Shown: positions 23,256 through 33,923 of the stretch, piece after piece | How positions within the stretch are numbered: position 1 is the first letter of the stretch | Layout: each line of letters opens with the position of its first letter | Origin: Heterostelium multicystogenum | Taxonomy: Eukaryota; Evosea; Eumycetozoa; Acytosteliales; Acytosteliaceae | Assembly: GCA_003667245.1 (NCBI GenBank) | Contig: RCNN01000064.1 | Coordinates: forward strand, 1-64,000 | Length of the DNA: 64,000 bases | Direction: 5' to 3' | Program-made: the position numbers and the translations under genes | The notes under the pieces: model-generated | Seen by the model: the letters and a program-made list of their open reading frames with translations, nothing else | Told to the model about the DNA's origin: nothing | Databases searched by the model: none

Positions 23256-25331
23256 ATGATGAACGACATTGGTGTATTAATACACCAACATAGTTGTTTG
23301 ATGACTAGCTTGCCACTTCATATATTAAACAACATTGTCTGCCATCTTAAAGACAACATTGACAGGATATCGCTTAGCTTAGTCTGTAAGAAATGGTTTA
23401 ACAATAAAGATCAATATCTGGTGCTCAATCGTTCAGAGTTCCACTCGAAAGTTCCGACATCCAGCTATCAGAAGAATCTCGATGAATTGGAGCTTAAGTC
23501 CTACAAAAGGCAACTCGTTCGATTGCTACAATCAACATATGACCCAAGTTGTCATGTGAACAGTGTTTCAATTGTCAATCCTTCTCATTTCATAACAACA
23601 AATGATAAAAGCGGATGATGTTTTAGATAGTAGCGGTGGAGATGAGTTGGATGTTGCGAATGGTGACGATATTGGTGATCCTGAGACAGACTATGGATAT
23701 TATCTGTCTAATTCACCTAAAGAGAGTTCTAAGAAAAAAGCAAAATTAGAGTCAGACGATGAAATACCAGAGAAAACCAGCTTCATCAACAGCAACTGCA
23801 GATTTCTAATGATTTCAGCTCTTCCAACTTCATGGACTCGCCAAAATGTGGATTCTCAAGTGATTGGATTTGGTAACTTATTGCAATGCCTCAAACATAT
23901 TGGATAACATATGCTAATCAATTATTGCTTAATAGATGAATATAATTCGACTAAGAGCATTCCAGAGACTTGTGAGTCTATAGATGTGGAAAAGTACAAG
24001 GATATTCAAGTTGCAAAAACCTACTCAAACACCTTTCTCAAAGAATTTAGAAAGACTGAGAGCTACACCTATGAAACTGAATCTGCAAAGAATTTTCCAG
24101 ATAGTTTAGAAGTCCTCATTGCTCCAAAGCTCGGCAGCTTTAAATTTGATAAGATTCTGCCCAACTTACGAGTTGCCGACTTAACTTCAATTAGCAACAT
24201 CGAGATGCTGAAGCATCACATTAGTTTACAAACACTCACATTGAGAAATGCGGATCTTTCAAGTGAAACTATGGAAGAGGATTCTTTGGAGATAGAGACC
24301 CCGTCTGAAGAACTATTCCCTGAGAACATCACAAAATTAAATTTGAATTATTGTCGGTATTGGAAGCACATCAAGCTCCCACCCAAACTTAAATCATTGA
24401 CGGTTAGCGCTGACTTTACCGATTTTTCCATCCATTTGGCTACCGGATGGTTTGATTTCTTTGAAAATGTGGGGATCCAATATTTCTTTACCATCAGTCA
24501 CAAGCCCACTTCCCAGTAGCCTTCGTAAACTCAAGTATAAATATGGATTTGATAAAGTTGTTCCTGATGGTAGCTTATTTGGAAATTTAACGTCGCTGTA
24601 TCTTGGTATGGTATACAATCAGATTCTTCCCAAACTCCCAAGTACACTCAAATCACTTACAATGCACATAAGCATTGGAAGCCCACAATCTATTGTCAAC
24701 TATTCAAACTTAGGTAAGCGGAAGGAGATATTAATTAAATATGATCATCAGATTGACTCTTAAATCTATATTATAACAGCAACAATTGGATCAGATCTAG
24801 AAGAAATACATTTATATTACTTACAGAATTATGGAGAGACCATCTTGTTGCCAGGTACTTTGCCTCAAAAAGTAAAGAGACTGAGTCTCCTGAAATTCTT
24901 TAGCCAGCAATTGAGCAGAGATATACTTCCAAAAAGTTTGGAATCCCTTGTGCTTGGCCCATCTTTTATTCAGAAAATACCAGCATCGGGATTGCCAGAG
25001 TCACTCACCTCGATTGAGTTTCAAAGTAAAGGAAAAAACCATGCAAAAATTGGAGGTAGGCTCCTTACATTCAAACATCAGAGCACTATCAATAGACCTC
25101 GGATTCCTGATGGCACATCCTTTGGACACACTGCCAACGACCATTAAAGAAATTTCTTTGAGCATCGATGAACGTAATTACCAAATGCGACGTCTCTCAG
25201 CTACACACTACTTATTCATGAGTAAATACGACAAGTTTAGTAATTACAAGCAAATCGGTGGTATTATCAGCAGCGACTTTATTACCAAAAGCCTGATACC
25301 TGTGATGCTTAGAAAATTGTCTTACAAGTAA
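23256..25331 (+). CDS. F-box protein with FNIP/LRR-like repeats
   Basis: Probable SCF ubiquitin-ligase substrate adaptor. The N-terminal F-box reads SLPLHILNNIVCHLKDNIDRISLSLVCKKWFNNK (23310-23410). It is followed by an acidic Ser-rich linker, then leucine-rich repeats in the FNIP style common in dictyostelids (LPSTLKSLTM, LPKSLESLVLGPSFIQKIPASGLPESLTSIEF, DTLPTTIKEISLSI). Introns with good borders lie at about 23874-23935 (joining GF to DEYNST) and about 24714-24780. Frame breaks occur at the AAAA near 23605-23608 (one A too many), about 24448 and about 25050. The stop is at 25329-25331. Dictyostelid genomes carry very many F-box/FNIP genes, so orthology is not attempted. Confidence 0.75.
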
Positions 25332-25429
25332 ACATCTACAGTCCGCCTATACTACTTTAAACAGTATTATTGGTTGATAAATTATTTATTTAATGCATCT
25401 TTAATATCTTGTTTGATTGATTGTTTTAT

Positions 25430-26213
25430 TTAATTTAATTCACCAGAATCGGTAATTCTTACTGGCTTTGAGGTTGAACCAGATTGTGATCCTACAGCTT
25501 CCATTTGCTTAACAACATCCATTCCTTCCTATAAATTTATAAATAAATGAAATAGTGTTGGTTGATCATTTCTTTACTCCAATCATCTATCATCATAGAG
25601 TTGATTAACTTACAAGAACTTCACCAAAAACAGTGTGCTTTCCATCTAACCATGAGGTTGGGGTGAAAGTGATAAAGAATTGAGATCCGTTGGTGTTTGG
25701 ACCAGCGTTGGCCATTGATAACAAACCACCCTTGCTATGCTTAATCTTGAAGTTTTCATCGTTGAACTTGTTACCATAGATTGATTCACCTCCAGTACCA
25801 TCACCACGAGTGAAATCACCACCTTGGGCCATGAAACCTGGGATGATACGGTGGAACTTGCTGTCCTTGTAGTGCAATGGCTTTCCAGACTTTCCAGTAC
25901 CCTTCTCACCAGTGCACAAAGCTCTGAAGTTCTCGACAGTCTTTGGAACGGTCTTACCATAGAGACCCATAACGATTCTACCAGCTGGTGCACCACCGAT
26001 CTCTACATCGAAATATACTTTGTGTGTGACGACTGGACCCTTAGCCTAGAAGTAAAAGCAATCGCGATCAATTAGACATAAGTATGGATCCTACAATGAA
26101 AATCGATCCCATTTTGAGGGATTGGATGAACAGCAGCTACTTACAGCGTCAGTTGGTGCGAAATAAAACATACACAAGCCCAAGAAGGCCAATACAAATA
26201 CTGCTTTATACAT
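25430..26213 (-). CDS. Cyclophilin (peptidyl-prolyl isomerase), secretory
   Basis: Catalyses proline cis-trans isomerisation and assists folding. The gene splices cleanly into 199 codons. Exon 1 is 26145-26213, exon 2 is 25614-26045 and exon 3 is 25430-25528, with phase-0 introns of 99 and 85 nt. Exon 1 encodes exactly a signal peptide ([20 protein letters not shown]...). The rest is a complete cyclophilin domain, with catalytic Arg in [15 protein letters not shown], then [17 protein letters not shown] and the Trp in [11 protein letters not shown]. The C-terminus ends SGELN with no KDEL-type retrieval signal. The layout matches the cyclophilin B group (ER lumen or secreted). It is transcribed toward the F-box gene, and the two stops are about 100 bases apart. 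Confidence 0.95.
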
Positions 26214-27815
26214 AATATCAAATTTTCCACGTGTTTTGGAATTGAAAATCAAGCTGTCTTTTTTTATCTTTAGAGTCGCCAATATCCATTTTTCTTTTCT
26301 GTTGCTGCTTTGTCATTATTTGGCAAAAAAAAAATTATTTAAAAAAATATAATTAATTGAAGACTTCTAAATTTTTAATTAATGAAAAACTCAAATTTAA
26401 TTAAATTTATTTTTATAAAAATACCAACACACAGTTAAGGTCAACAAAAGTTTAAACTTAAAAATAGACACTCCCAACAACAACAATGGAATTAATTAAA
26501 TTTGGAAGTCAATAAAATAAATTGAGGATGAACATTCATTTAAATGTTAAATTAAATATGAAATTGAAATATTATTTAATATCACTGAGTTTGTTTGTTT
26601 AAAATTTTCTATAAGAAATATCAATTTCAATATTATTATTAAACATTAAACAATTTGTTTAAAATTATTTAGAATTTCTTGATTTCTATTTTGATGGAGC
26701 TGATTGGTCTATAGTTTATGTTGATGAGCTGATAGAATCGAACTACTAAATTTAGTAATTTCTTTCAGTCACATTACCCTGGGTGAGCACTGGAAGTTTG
26801 AAATGAGCACATGTCTCATGGAATTTTGGATAGTTGTAGAATAAATATTTATTCTCTAGAACATTAACTAACTGAACATGATAAACTTTTTTCTTTTGTA
26901 ATAAAAAAACTATAATGTAAAGTATTAAATTTAAAATTTTCTAGAAAATTCTAAATTTTCATTGGAGATAAAAAAAGAGTCCCTAAATTGCTCTAGATAC
27001 CATCTTGAACTTGACTTTCTTTCAAAAAACCCTAACCTCAATTTTTATAGAAACTTTCTCTTCATTTTGACACGTGCAGTATGGTGGTGCCATAAGAATT
27101 CGATAGAAAATGACATCGAACTCCATTGGTTTTTATAAAATTGGGTTGTTTTAAATGTCAACATACTGGCCCCTTAGTTTATAGTTTTGTAGGTATCTTA
27201 ATGTTTGAAAACAATGGTTTCAACCACCTCCTAAAGATAAAACAATAGTTAACTTTCAATTTTAAGATGATTCCATTGCTTCGTTTCACCTCCGCTGCAC
27301 TATCGGAGCGTTTAAAGTGTCTATAGAATGGTTTGTCCTGTGCATCGCTAAATAGATCAACGATCCATGGTTAAAACCCCCTTATGATAGCCAATAGCAA
27401 GTCGAGTTGCATTCGTGAACCATACTCTCGGCAACAACTATGTTTTAAAAAAAAAAAGTGAACAGCTTACTTTTCATGCAAGAGTATAAATAATTTAGTT
27501 TTTTAGTTCTAGATCATTACATTCCTATTCTATAAGTTATACATCATATCAAACTAAATATAAATATATTAGCAAAGTGATTAATATTATAAAGTATATT
27601 TTGTGTGTAGTGTGATTTTATATAATATAATATAATTAATACAATTTATTATATTTATATTAATATTACATTTTGAATATATTTTTATATATATTAATTC
27701 CTATAGAAATCAAACTTTAAATAGTTTTATTATTATTATTATTATTGATTCTCCTGTACATTTATATATAAATTTCACTTCTATTGGTTAAATAGAATAT
27801 TTTCAAATTAAAACA
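26214..27815. other. Intergenic region with G+C-elevated patches
   Basis: No coding exon that I can support. Most of it is strongly A+T-rich. Two stretches stand out by mixed composition: 26700-26830, which contains a short hairpin (ATGAG/CTCAT at 26802-26818), and 27240-27440, which contains TCCG...CGGA. Neither has a long open frame. A trinucleotide ATT run lies at 27728-27748. Confidence 0.5.
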
Positions 27816-28133
27816 ATGAAATCATTGAAATTGGATATTTTGATTCTCTTGGTATTATATCTAGTTTATTATAAATTAAACCAAGTAATTATTTATTTCT
27901 TTCATTCTTTATATATTATATTATTTTTACTAATAAAGTTAATAGATTTTAATACACCAAATTTTAATGCTGAAAATATATCTTCTGACCCATCCAATGT
28001 CAGTGGCAACTTGGGACAATACACATACAATACAGGAAATGTAGATAATAGTATCAATTTAGTTCAACCTCCAAGCATAGTAAAATCATTCGTTGTTAAA
28101 GCAGTTACATTTCCGATTTTTGGTAAAAAATAA
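27816..28133 (+). CDS. Small membrane-anchored hypothetical protein
   Basis: Best read as two exons, 27816-27884 and 27939-28133, with a 54-nt GT...AG intron in phase 0, giving 87 codons. Residues 1-19 form a hydrophobic helix (MKSLKLDILILLVLYLVYY), a signal anchor or signal peptide. The rest is polar, Asn/Ser-rich, with a second moderately hydrophobic end (IVKSFVVKAVTFPIFG). Just downstream, 28158-28245 encodes a second hydrophobic stretch (FFLMITFSVGLLYLVIPSD) that ends in TAA. A weak GT...AG pair (28123-28157) could join it, but the phase is one base off. I do not recognise a family. Confidence 0.45.
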   Translation: MKSLKLDILILLVLYLVYYKLNQVIIYFFHSLYIILFLLIKLIDFNTPNFNAENISSDPSNVSGNLGQYTYNTGNVDNSINLVQPPSIVKSFVVKAVTFPIFGKK

Positions 28134-28245
28134 GATAACACCAATCTCTATTGTAAGCTCATCATTCTTTTTGATGATTACATTTTCAGTTGGTCTATTG
28201 TATTTAGTAATTCCCTCCGATATTATTAAAATGAAATCCAACTAA

Positions 28246-28451
28246 AGTAGAATTTATTACCAAAGTAAAACATTTTACAATGTTTGATAATTTTAATTAA
28301 ATATCAAAACAACTAAAAAATTTATTAAAAAAAACCAATATATGCATATTAAGAGTTATGTAAATAAACAAAAAAAAAAAAACAGATTTTTAAAAGTATT
28401 TCTTAATACAATTAAAACCTGGAAAACTGTAAAATATACATTGTATTATTA

Positions 28452-28483
<32 letters not shown>

Positions 28484-28646
28484 TACAGACTACTGACTGA
28501 GGAAATTTATTATTTAAAAAAAAATAATTTGTATATTTTCTAAATATAGCTTAGATTGGGGAGATTGGATAGGATAGGATTGATTTGAAATGATATTACA
28601 ATAAATTAAATAAAAGTAGGAGTGATTGTGATGATTTGAGTTGCTG
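28246..28646. other. Intergenic, with ATT trinucleotide run
   Basis: Convergent spacer between the small membrane protein gene and the minus-strand coiled-coil gene. It contains a run of ATT units at about 28445-28484 and several A-runs. No coding sequence is seen. Confidence 0.5.
28445..28484. repeat. ATT trinucleotide run
   Basis: About thirteen ATT units, slightly interrupted, in the spacer between the 28.1 and 28.6 kb genes. Confidence 0.75.
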
Positions 28647-30252
28647 TTATGAGTATAGTTTTTGTTTGGAATTGTTAAGCCTGAGTTTAGAGTGTGAAAT
28701 TACAGTGTGTCCACAATCACACAGCCATTCTGCATTCTTGTTGGTCGAAAATTCTTTACAAATACAATATCTACATTTTGATTCCTGTGACTCCTCGATG
28801 ATGGGAAGCATATTTTGTATGGTGTTTCTTCGTAGGAGTGTGCTCTTTCGTGTTCTTGAGTTGGGAGTGCTAGCATTGCTTTTGGGTGAAGGGAATGACA
28901 ATGATTCTGAGGAATTCAATGGATTGATTTGTATCGGATTGGTTGACATAAATATACTACTGATTGGAATAGGTGGTATTCTTGGATGGCTATTAACACT
29001 GATGGACTACCACCTCCAGCACCAAAATGATTGATTTCATCTATTATACTAATACTACTGCTATTGCTATATTACTACTGCTGTTATTATGACTACTACT
29101 GTTGTTTTGATCATCATTCAGGCTGTGATATTCATCTTCATTCTTTTTATCGATTGATGCTGATTTGATTCCGTTTCAGATCCAGATTCAGATTCAACTC
29201 CATTTAATAGAACTGTATTACCAGTGATTTCTTTAGAATTCTGAATGCTCGATGATCCAGCCTCCACTCTAGCAGCAGTGGTTGGAGCAGAATGATGAGG
29301 TAATTTAGATGTTCTAAAGAAGACGCTATTGTTATTCTGATGACAAGTACAGGTATTGTTGTTATGATTGGGACTTGTGTTATTGATATTCGAGTTTGTT
29401 ACAGAAAGTGTGTGTTGATTTGATTGTACAAGTTTGAGGTAGTTGATTGAGCTGAGTAGTTGGTGCTGCAAGTCCAATATAATTTCCTCGGCCTTTGCCT
29501 CTGATTCACGATGAAGTTGAATCTGCTCCTCCAGCTTCAACATCAAGTCGTTTTCGATTTTTCTGAGAGTTGACACCTCTCTCTTCAAATCCTGGATGGT
29601 TTGCTGATCCTTTATGATTCTCTCTTGAAAGCACTGAAGAGATTCGGTCGCCCTCTGCAACTGCGTCACGAAGGAGCAGTTCTGCTGATAGACCCATTCA
29701 ATCGACTCCATATTAAACTCTGGACAAACAAATCGAAATCCCAAGCAAGCAAGAGGAATAGAAAAGAAGAAAGAAATGAATAAATGAACATCTTTATTAT
29801 TATTATTGAAAACTACGCTAATTCAACAACAATAACCTACTTGAATCAAGGATGATCATTCCGATTCGGTGACTGTTGATCGGAATGAACTCTAAGTCCT
29901 GTGTGCCAATGTTGGACCTACACAACGAGAAGATCTCACTCTTCTGGTAGGTCGACGGAAAGTGAAATGCAGGCGTCAGAATATCCACACTAATGGTTTG
30001 CATTCCTGTTATTGCTTGTGTTTCATATATGGGAAAAAACAAACTTTGATCGACTACTCTTTTTTGCTCCAAAACATGACAAGTTCTTTTGAAAAGTTTG
30101 ATAAACAATAATAATTTGTTGTTTTTATTAATTTTTGTTTTTTGTTTGTTTTTATCAAAGATAGAGCAGGTGGTTGTTTGGGGTTTTGTGGGTTGGTAAG
30201 GAAGGAGGAATTCCGTACCGTCTAATCCAAACTTAGCATTTCCAATCAACAT
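28647..30252 (-). CDS. Coiled-coil protein with C-terminal Cys/His cluster
   Basis: I do not recognise the family. Read from about 30252 on the minus strand, a short first exon (LIGNAKFGLDG) may be spliced (GTACGG at about 30219 to AACAG near 30007) to a globular-looking stretch ending FIPINSHRIGMIILDSS. A second intron, about 29708-29838, leads to EFNMESIEWVYQQNCSF and a clear coiled coil of about 75 residues. A Ser/Asn-rich linker follows, then a C-terminal cluster, CRYCICKEF...WLCDCGHTVISH (28660-28770), with Cys/His spacing that suggests zinc binding. One frame break in the linker near 29010 separates the coil from the Cys cluster. The head-then-coil layout recalls the XRCC4/SAS-6 fold families, but this is only a resemblance of architecture. 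Confidence 0.5.
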
Positions 30253-30436
30253 CAAATACCATAAATAGACTCAACTTAATAATTTCTATTAATATGATAT
30301 GATGCAATTCTTCATGCTTGTCTTTTTGTTGATTTTAAGGTGTTAATAAGTAAATGAAAGGAAATGAAATGAAATGAAATGAAGAGTGTTTTGTATATTA
30401 CATTATGGTTGTTGTTGTTGATGTTGTTGTTGTTGA

Positions 30437-33082
30437 TTAATTTGATGTTGGTTTAGCTTCAGCGGTTGACTTCTTCTTGGAAAAGAAAACTGGGACTTGA
30501 CTCGATTGCTTATCGACCTGCTTCTTGAGTGCTTCTAGCTTTTCATTACTAACCATAAAGGTGGAGTTTGAATATTCAAAGTCATCACCAAATGTGTGGG
30601 GAAGTGATGATGTTATCATGGGTTGTTGCTGTTGCTGTTGCTGCATGTTGTGGATATTGTTGCTGTTGTTGATCATCGATAGAAGTTCTCTGTCGTTGTT
30701 TGCTGTTCACAAACAGATCCTTGACTAGATGTCTGTGGGTGTTCAGCCTGCTATTGCTTCCAGGTAGTCCACCACTTGTACTTCTTCGCAAAGTATTCAT
30801 AACCTTGTTTCTGTGGATACGTTTATCGGCTTGTTCATCTTCGCTCAGGTCATCGTCACCATCTGTTGATAATGTTACCAGTAGACTGGATTGACTGGAA
30901 TGTGTAGAACTGCCACTGTTTGACAGCTCTGATCTCTTCTTCTTTCTTTGTTGTTGTTGATTCTGGTCCTCCTCAGTTATAGCGACCACGGTGGCGGATG
31001 CTTCAGTGTCATATTCATCGGTCACAGTTGTTTCGTCGATTTCTTCATTGTCAAACTTTCTCTTTCTCCATTCACCAGATGCAACTGACTGAATCTTGTC
31101 CATCTCCTTATCTAATAAATCTCTGTTGATCTTTAATCTATTGATTCTTTCTTGGTGGTCATCGATCTCTTCTTCTTCATCTTCGTCTTCATCCTCATCT
31201 TGCTCTTCTTCATCCTCATCTTCATCGTCTTCGTTCTCTACTTTATTAGCTTTCTCCAACTCATCTTCATCTTCATTCTCATGTAGTTGAACTTCAGCTT
31301 CATCATCAAATATATTTAGTTTGGATTTACTAACATCCTCGTTGTCCTCTGTCACTAGATCATCGTCATAGTTAAGATCTAGTGAACCAACTTTAGATTG
31401 TCCTGTCGAAGTTGATGATTTTCCTGAAATCTCTTCTTTGGACTCCTCATCAGCTCTTAAATCATTCTCCATTTCCTAATAGAAACAACAATATAATAAT
31501 AATAATTAGACAATAGTTGATAGAACAAAGCCAGCTGACTTTCATATACATACCAAAGTAGAGTCATAAGGTAGCTTAATCATTGGTTTAGGATGAGAGG
31601 ATTCATCTATTTGCTCGTTGCTTTCATTTGCTTCTTCTTCATTATCTTTATCAGAAAGGATATCATCAAGAATATTTGTAGTAGCTACACTTTCAGTCGC
31701 GTTTTGGTAGCCCTCATCATCTGAATCATTGTTGGTTGTATCTACCAACGATCTATTGTTCTTAGAAGGAGTGTTTCTTTGACTATTATTTGAGTGCATA
31801 CTGGAGTTTAAGCTCAGGTCATTGAGGCTACCTTTGCTACCAATGCTGCTGTTGACTGGACTGTCTACTTCCTCGTCTTCATCTTGTTGCTCTTCGCCTT
31901 CCTCTCCTTCCTTCTCCTCACGCTCCTGGTGGTTCCTCCTGGCAGAGATACAGTCATCAAATCTACGAGTTAGTATTGGCGAGCTCATTGGAATTGGCTT
32001 TACTTGTCCAAAGAATTCAAAGATATTTCTTTTCTTGACGATAGGTGATGGTGGAATAAGTGTTTCTAATTCAACCGCAATCAGTAAGAAAATGAATATT
32101 GACTCTATCTACTGCACAGCTTCGTTATACATACTCGAGGACAGCACCATCAATGGTTTTCTTTCTTGAATCTCTTCTTTTGAGGGTGCCACTGGCTTCT
32201 TATTTCTTTTGCTGGGCTTAGAAGGCTTATCTCCATCTTGATCTGCATCACCATCTGCATTTTTCTTACTCTTCTTCTTCTTCTTTTCTTTATCTTTCTT
32301 CTTCTTATCTTTCTTTGATGATTTGTTCTTTTTCTCGCTATCACTCCTGTAGTCTGAATCATCGTTGTTTTCCTCTTCCTGCTCGCTTTCATATATACAA
32401 TCTTCGTCTAAATCATATGGATTCTTCTCCTTTACTTCAGGCTCGTCTTCCTCCATCTTGTCTTCTTGCTCACCCTGTGACTCATTTTCCATTTCGCCCG
32501 AGTCGGAGCTAGATGACTTTGACTTCTTCTTATCTCTCTTTTTTTTATCTTTTCTCCTGATTTCCAGTTGGTCGTCGTTATCTTCATTTTCACCTGTCTC
32601 TGATCCTTCATCTTCAACTTCATCCTCAGGAGTCTCATCATCATCATCATCATCATCATTCTCTTGCTCTTTCTCTTTCTCCTTTTGCTTTCTTAATCTT
32701 TTCTTCTCCTTTCTTCTCTCTTTTTCGGATTTTGAAGACTTCCTATTTGGTGAGTTATTCTCTTTATCCTCATTTTCATCTTCATCATCATCCACTTGAT
32801 TCTCATCTTCTTCTTCTTTACTATCTTGTGCCAGAGTACCCTTTGATTTTAATTATACTATATTATTAGAATTCCAGCCAAGTATCTACTGATCATTATC
32901 TTAGCACAAGCACATACCAATCTACTTTTTTCCAATAGATCATGAATTGATTTGATAGCATTACTAAGGACACTGACTTCCTCTACTTTGTTTTCATTTG
33001 ATTCATTATCACTGTTGTTTTCTGGCTGATTGAAGGCACTGTCGACCTCCAATGTCTGTGTATTTACAGGTGATCTCAACAT
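30437..33082 (-). CDS. Highly charged acidic nuclear-type protein with PIP-box-like motif
   Basis: The start ATG is at 33082. Exon 1 (32918-33082) is a mildly acidic head. Exon 2 (from 32840 to about 32115) alternates Asp/Glu blocks with Lys-rich blocks. Exon 3 (about 32068 to 31548) opens with VKKRNIFEFFGQ, whose IFEFF core resembles a PCNA-interacting (PIP) motif. Exon 4 (about 31475 to 30437) is very acidic, then has KIQSVASGEWRKRKFDNEE, and ends with QVPVFFSKKK. Introns are GT...AG with consistent phases (32841-32917 phase 0; 32069-32113 phase 1). One frame slip lies in the CAA repeat near 30640-30660. Acidic bulk, PIP-like motifs and length would suit a Claspin/Mrc1-type replication-checkpoint mediator, but I see no diagnostic domain, so this stays a guess. 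Confidence 0.65.
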
Positions 33083-33413
33083 GTCTTAAGACTTAGACAG
33101 GCTCAACACTGTTTAATATTGATAGATAACAAATTTAAATATATACAGAGCTATTTTATTTAACGGTCATCAACGATATTAAATCTGGACCATTTCAATG
33201 TTTCATAATTATTATTGACCATGAACGAGTTTGTTGGATTTGAAACATCTCGTTAATTTTAAATTGCAACGGTTTGGATTTTTTAAAATAAGGCGCCACA
33301 CATTCTGAATTTGAACTTCTAGAAGTTCAGCTTGCAATATTAGTTTAAGATAAGTTGATTATTGATTGATGCACATGTTGAGATATTCCCTTTCCGAAAT
33401 GCTACCATTGCTC

Positions 33414-33768
33414 TTAACTGAGATCGTTTAAACCTAAATCATTCCATTTATCTTCCTTATGATGTTGAACTAAAGGGTTGTTTTTAGTTGTTAGTGATTG
33501 TTGTATTTTGAGTATAAATGATATTTACTTGGTGTATTTGAGCTCATCATCTCGTTGAAAGCATCAGACAATGTTTCTATTGATAATGGTTTAATATCTA
33601 CAGTAGAAATTTATCAATTTTAATATATATAATATATTTTACACTTCACTTGTATATAATATTACATTCGTTTGGCAAACTATCTTGTGACCATTGTAAA
33701 TCAACCAAATCAATGAGTGTTTTGTTTAAATTTGAGTGTATATAGCTCATATAGTTACTGTCTGACAT
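33414..33768 (-). CDS. anapc13: Anaphase-promoting complex subunit 13 (APC13)
   Basis: Small structural subunit of the APC/C ubiquitin ligase. Three exons splice without any correction: 33666-33768, 33529-33597 and 33414-33469, all GT...AG, giving 75 codons plus stop. The protein starts MSDSNYMSYIHSN, then has LIDLVDLQWSQDSLPNE...IKPLS, an acidic/polar middle, and ends with HKEDKWNDLGLNDLS. This matches the APC13 pattern of an N-terminal (I/L)DLxxxxWxxDxLPxExxxxPL block and a C-terminal KWxDLxL block, and the length agrees with the usual 70-90 residues. No exon is long enough to stand out as an open frame alone, so the gene is easily missed. Confidence 0.85.
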
Positions 33769-33923
33769 GTTTAATACTAAAGATGATCGAATATATTATT
33801 TGATCAAATAAAAGATATATATCTGAAGATTTATAAAAAAATGAATTAAAAAACTTGTTAACCAGACTCCAATGGACACATTCACCAGATTGTTCTATTT
33901 CTAAATTATGAATTTATTAAAGT

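Noticed and set aside
26728..26745. T-loop-like GTTCGATTC on the minus strand, suggesting a tRNA
   Set aside because: No acceptor stem partner, D arm or anticodon arm can be formed at the proper distance.
32365..32799. Ser/Phe-rich plus-strand frame of 144 codons
   Set aside because: Antisense shadow of the Asp/Glu/Lys-rich exon of the charged protein.
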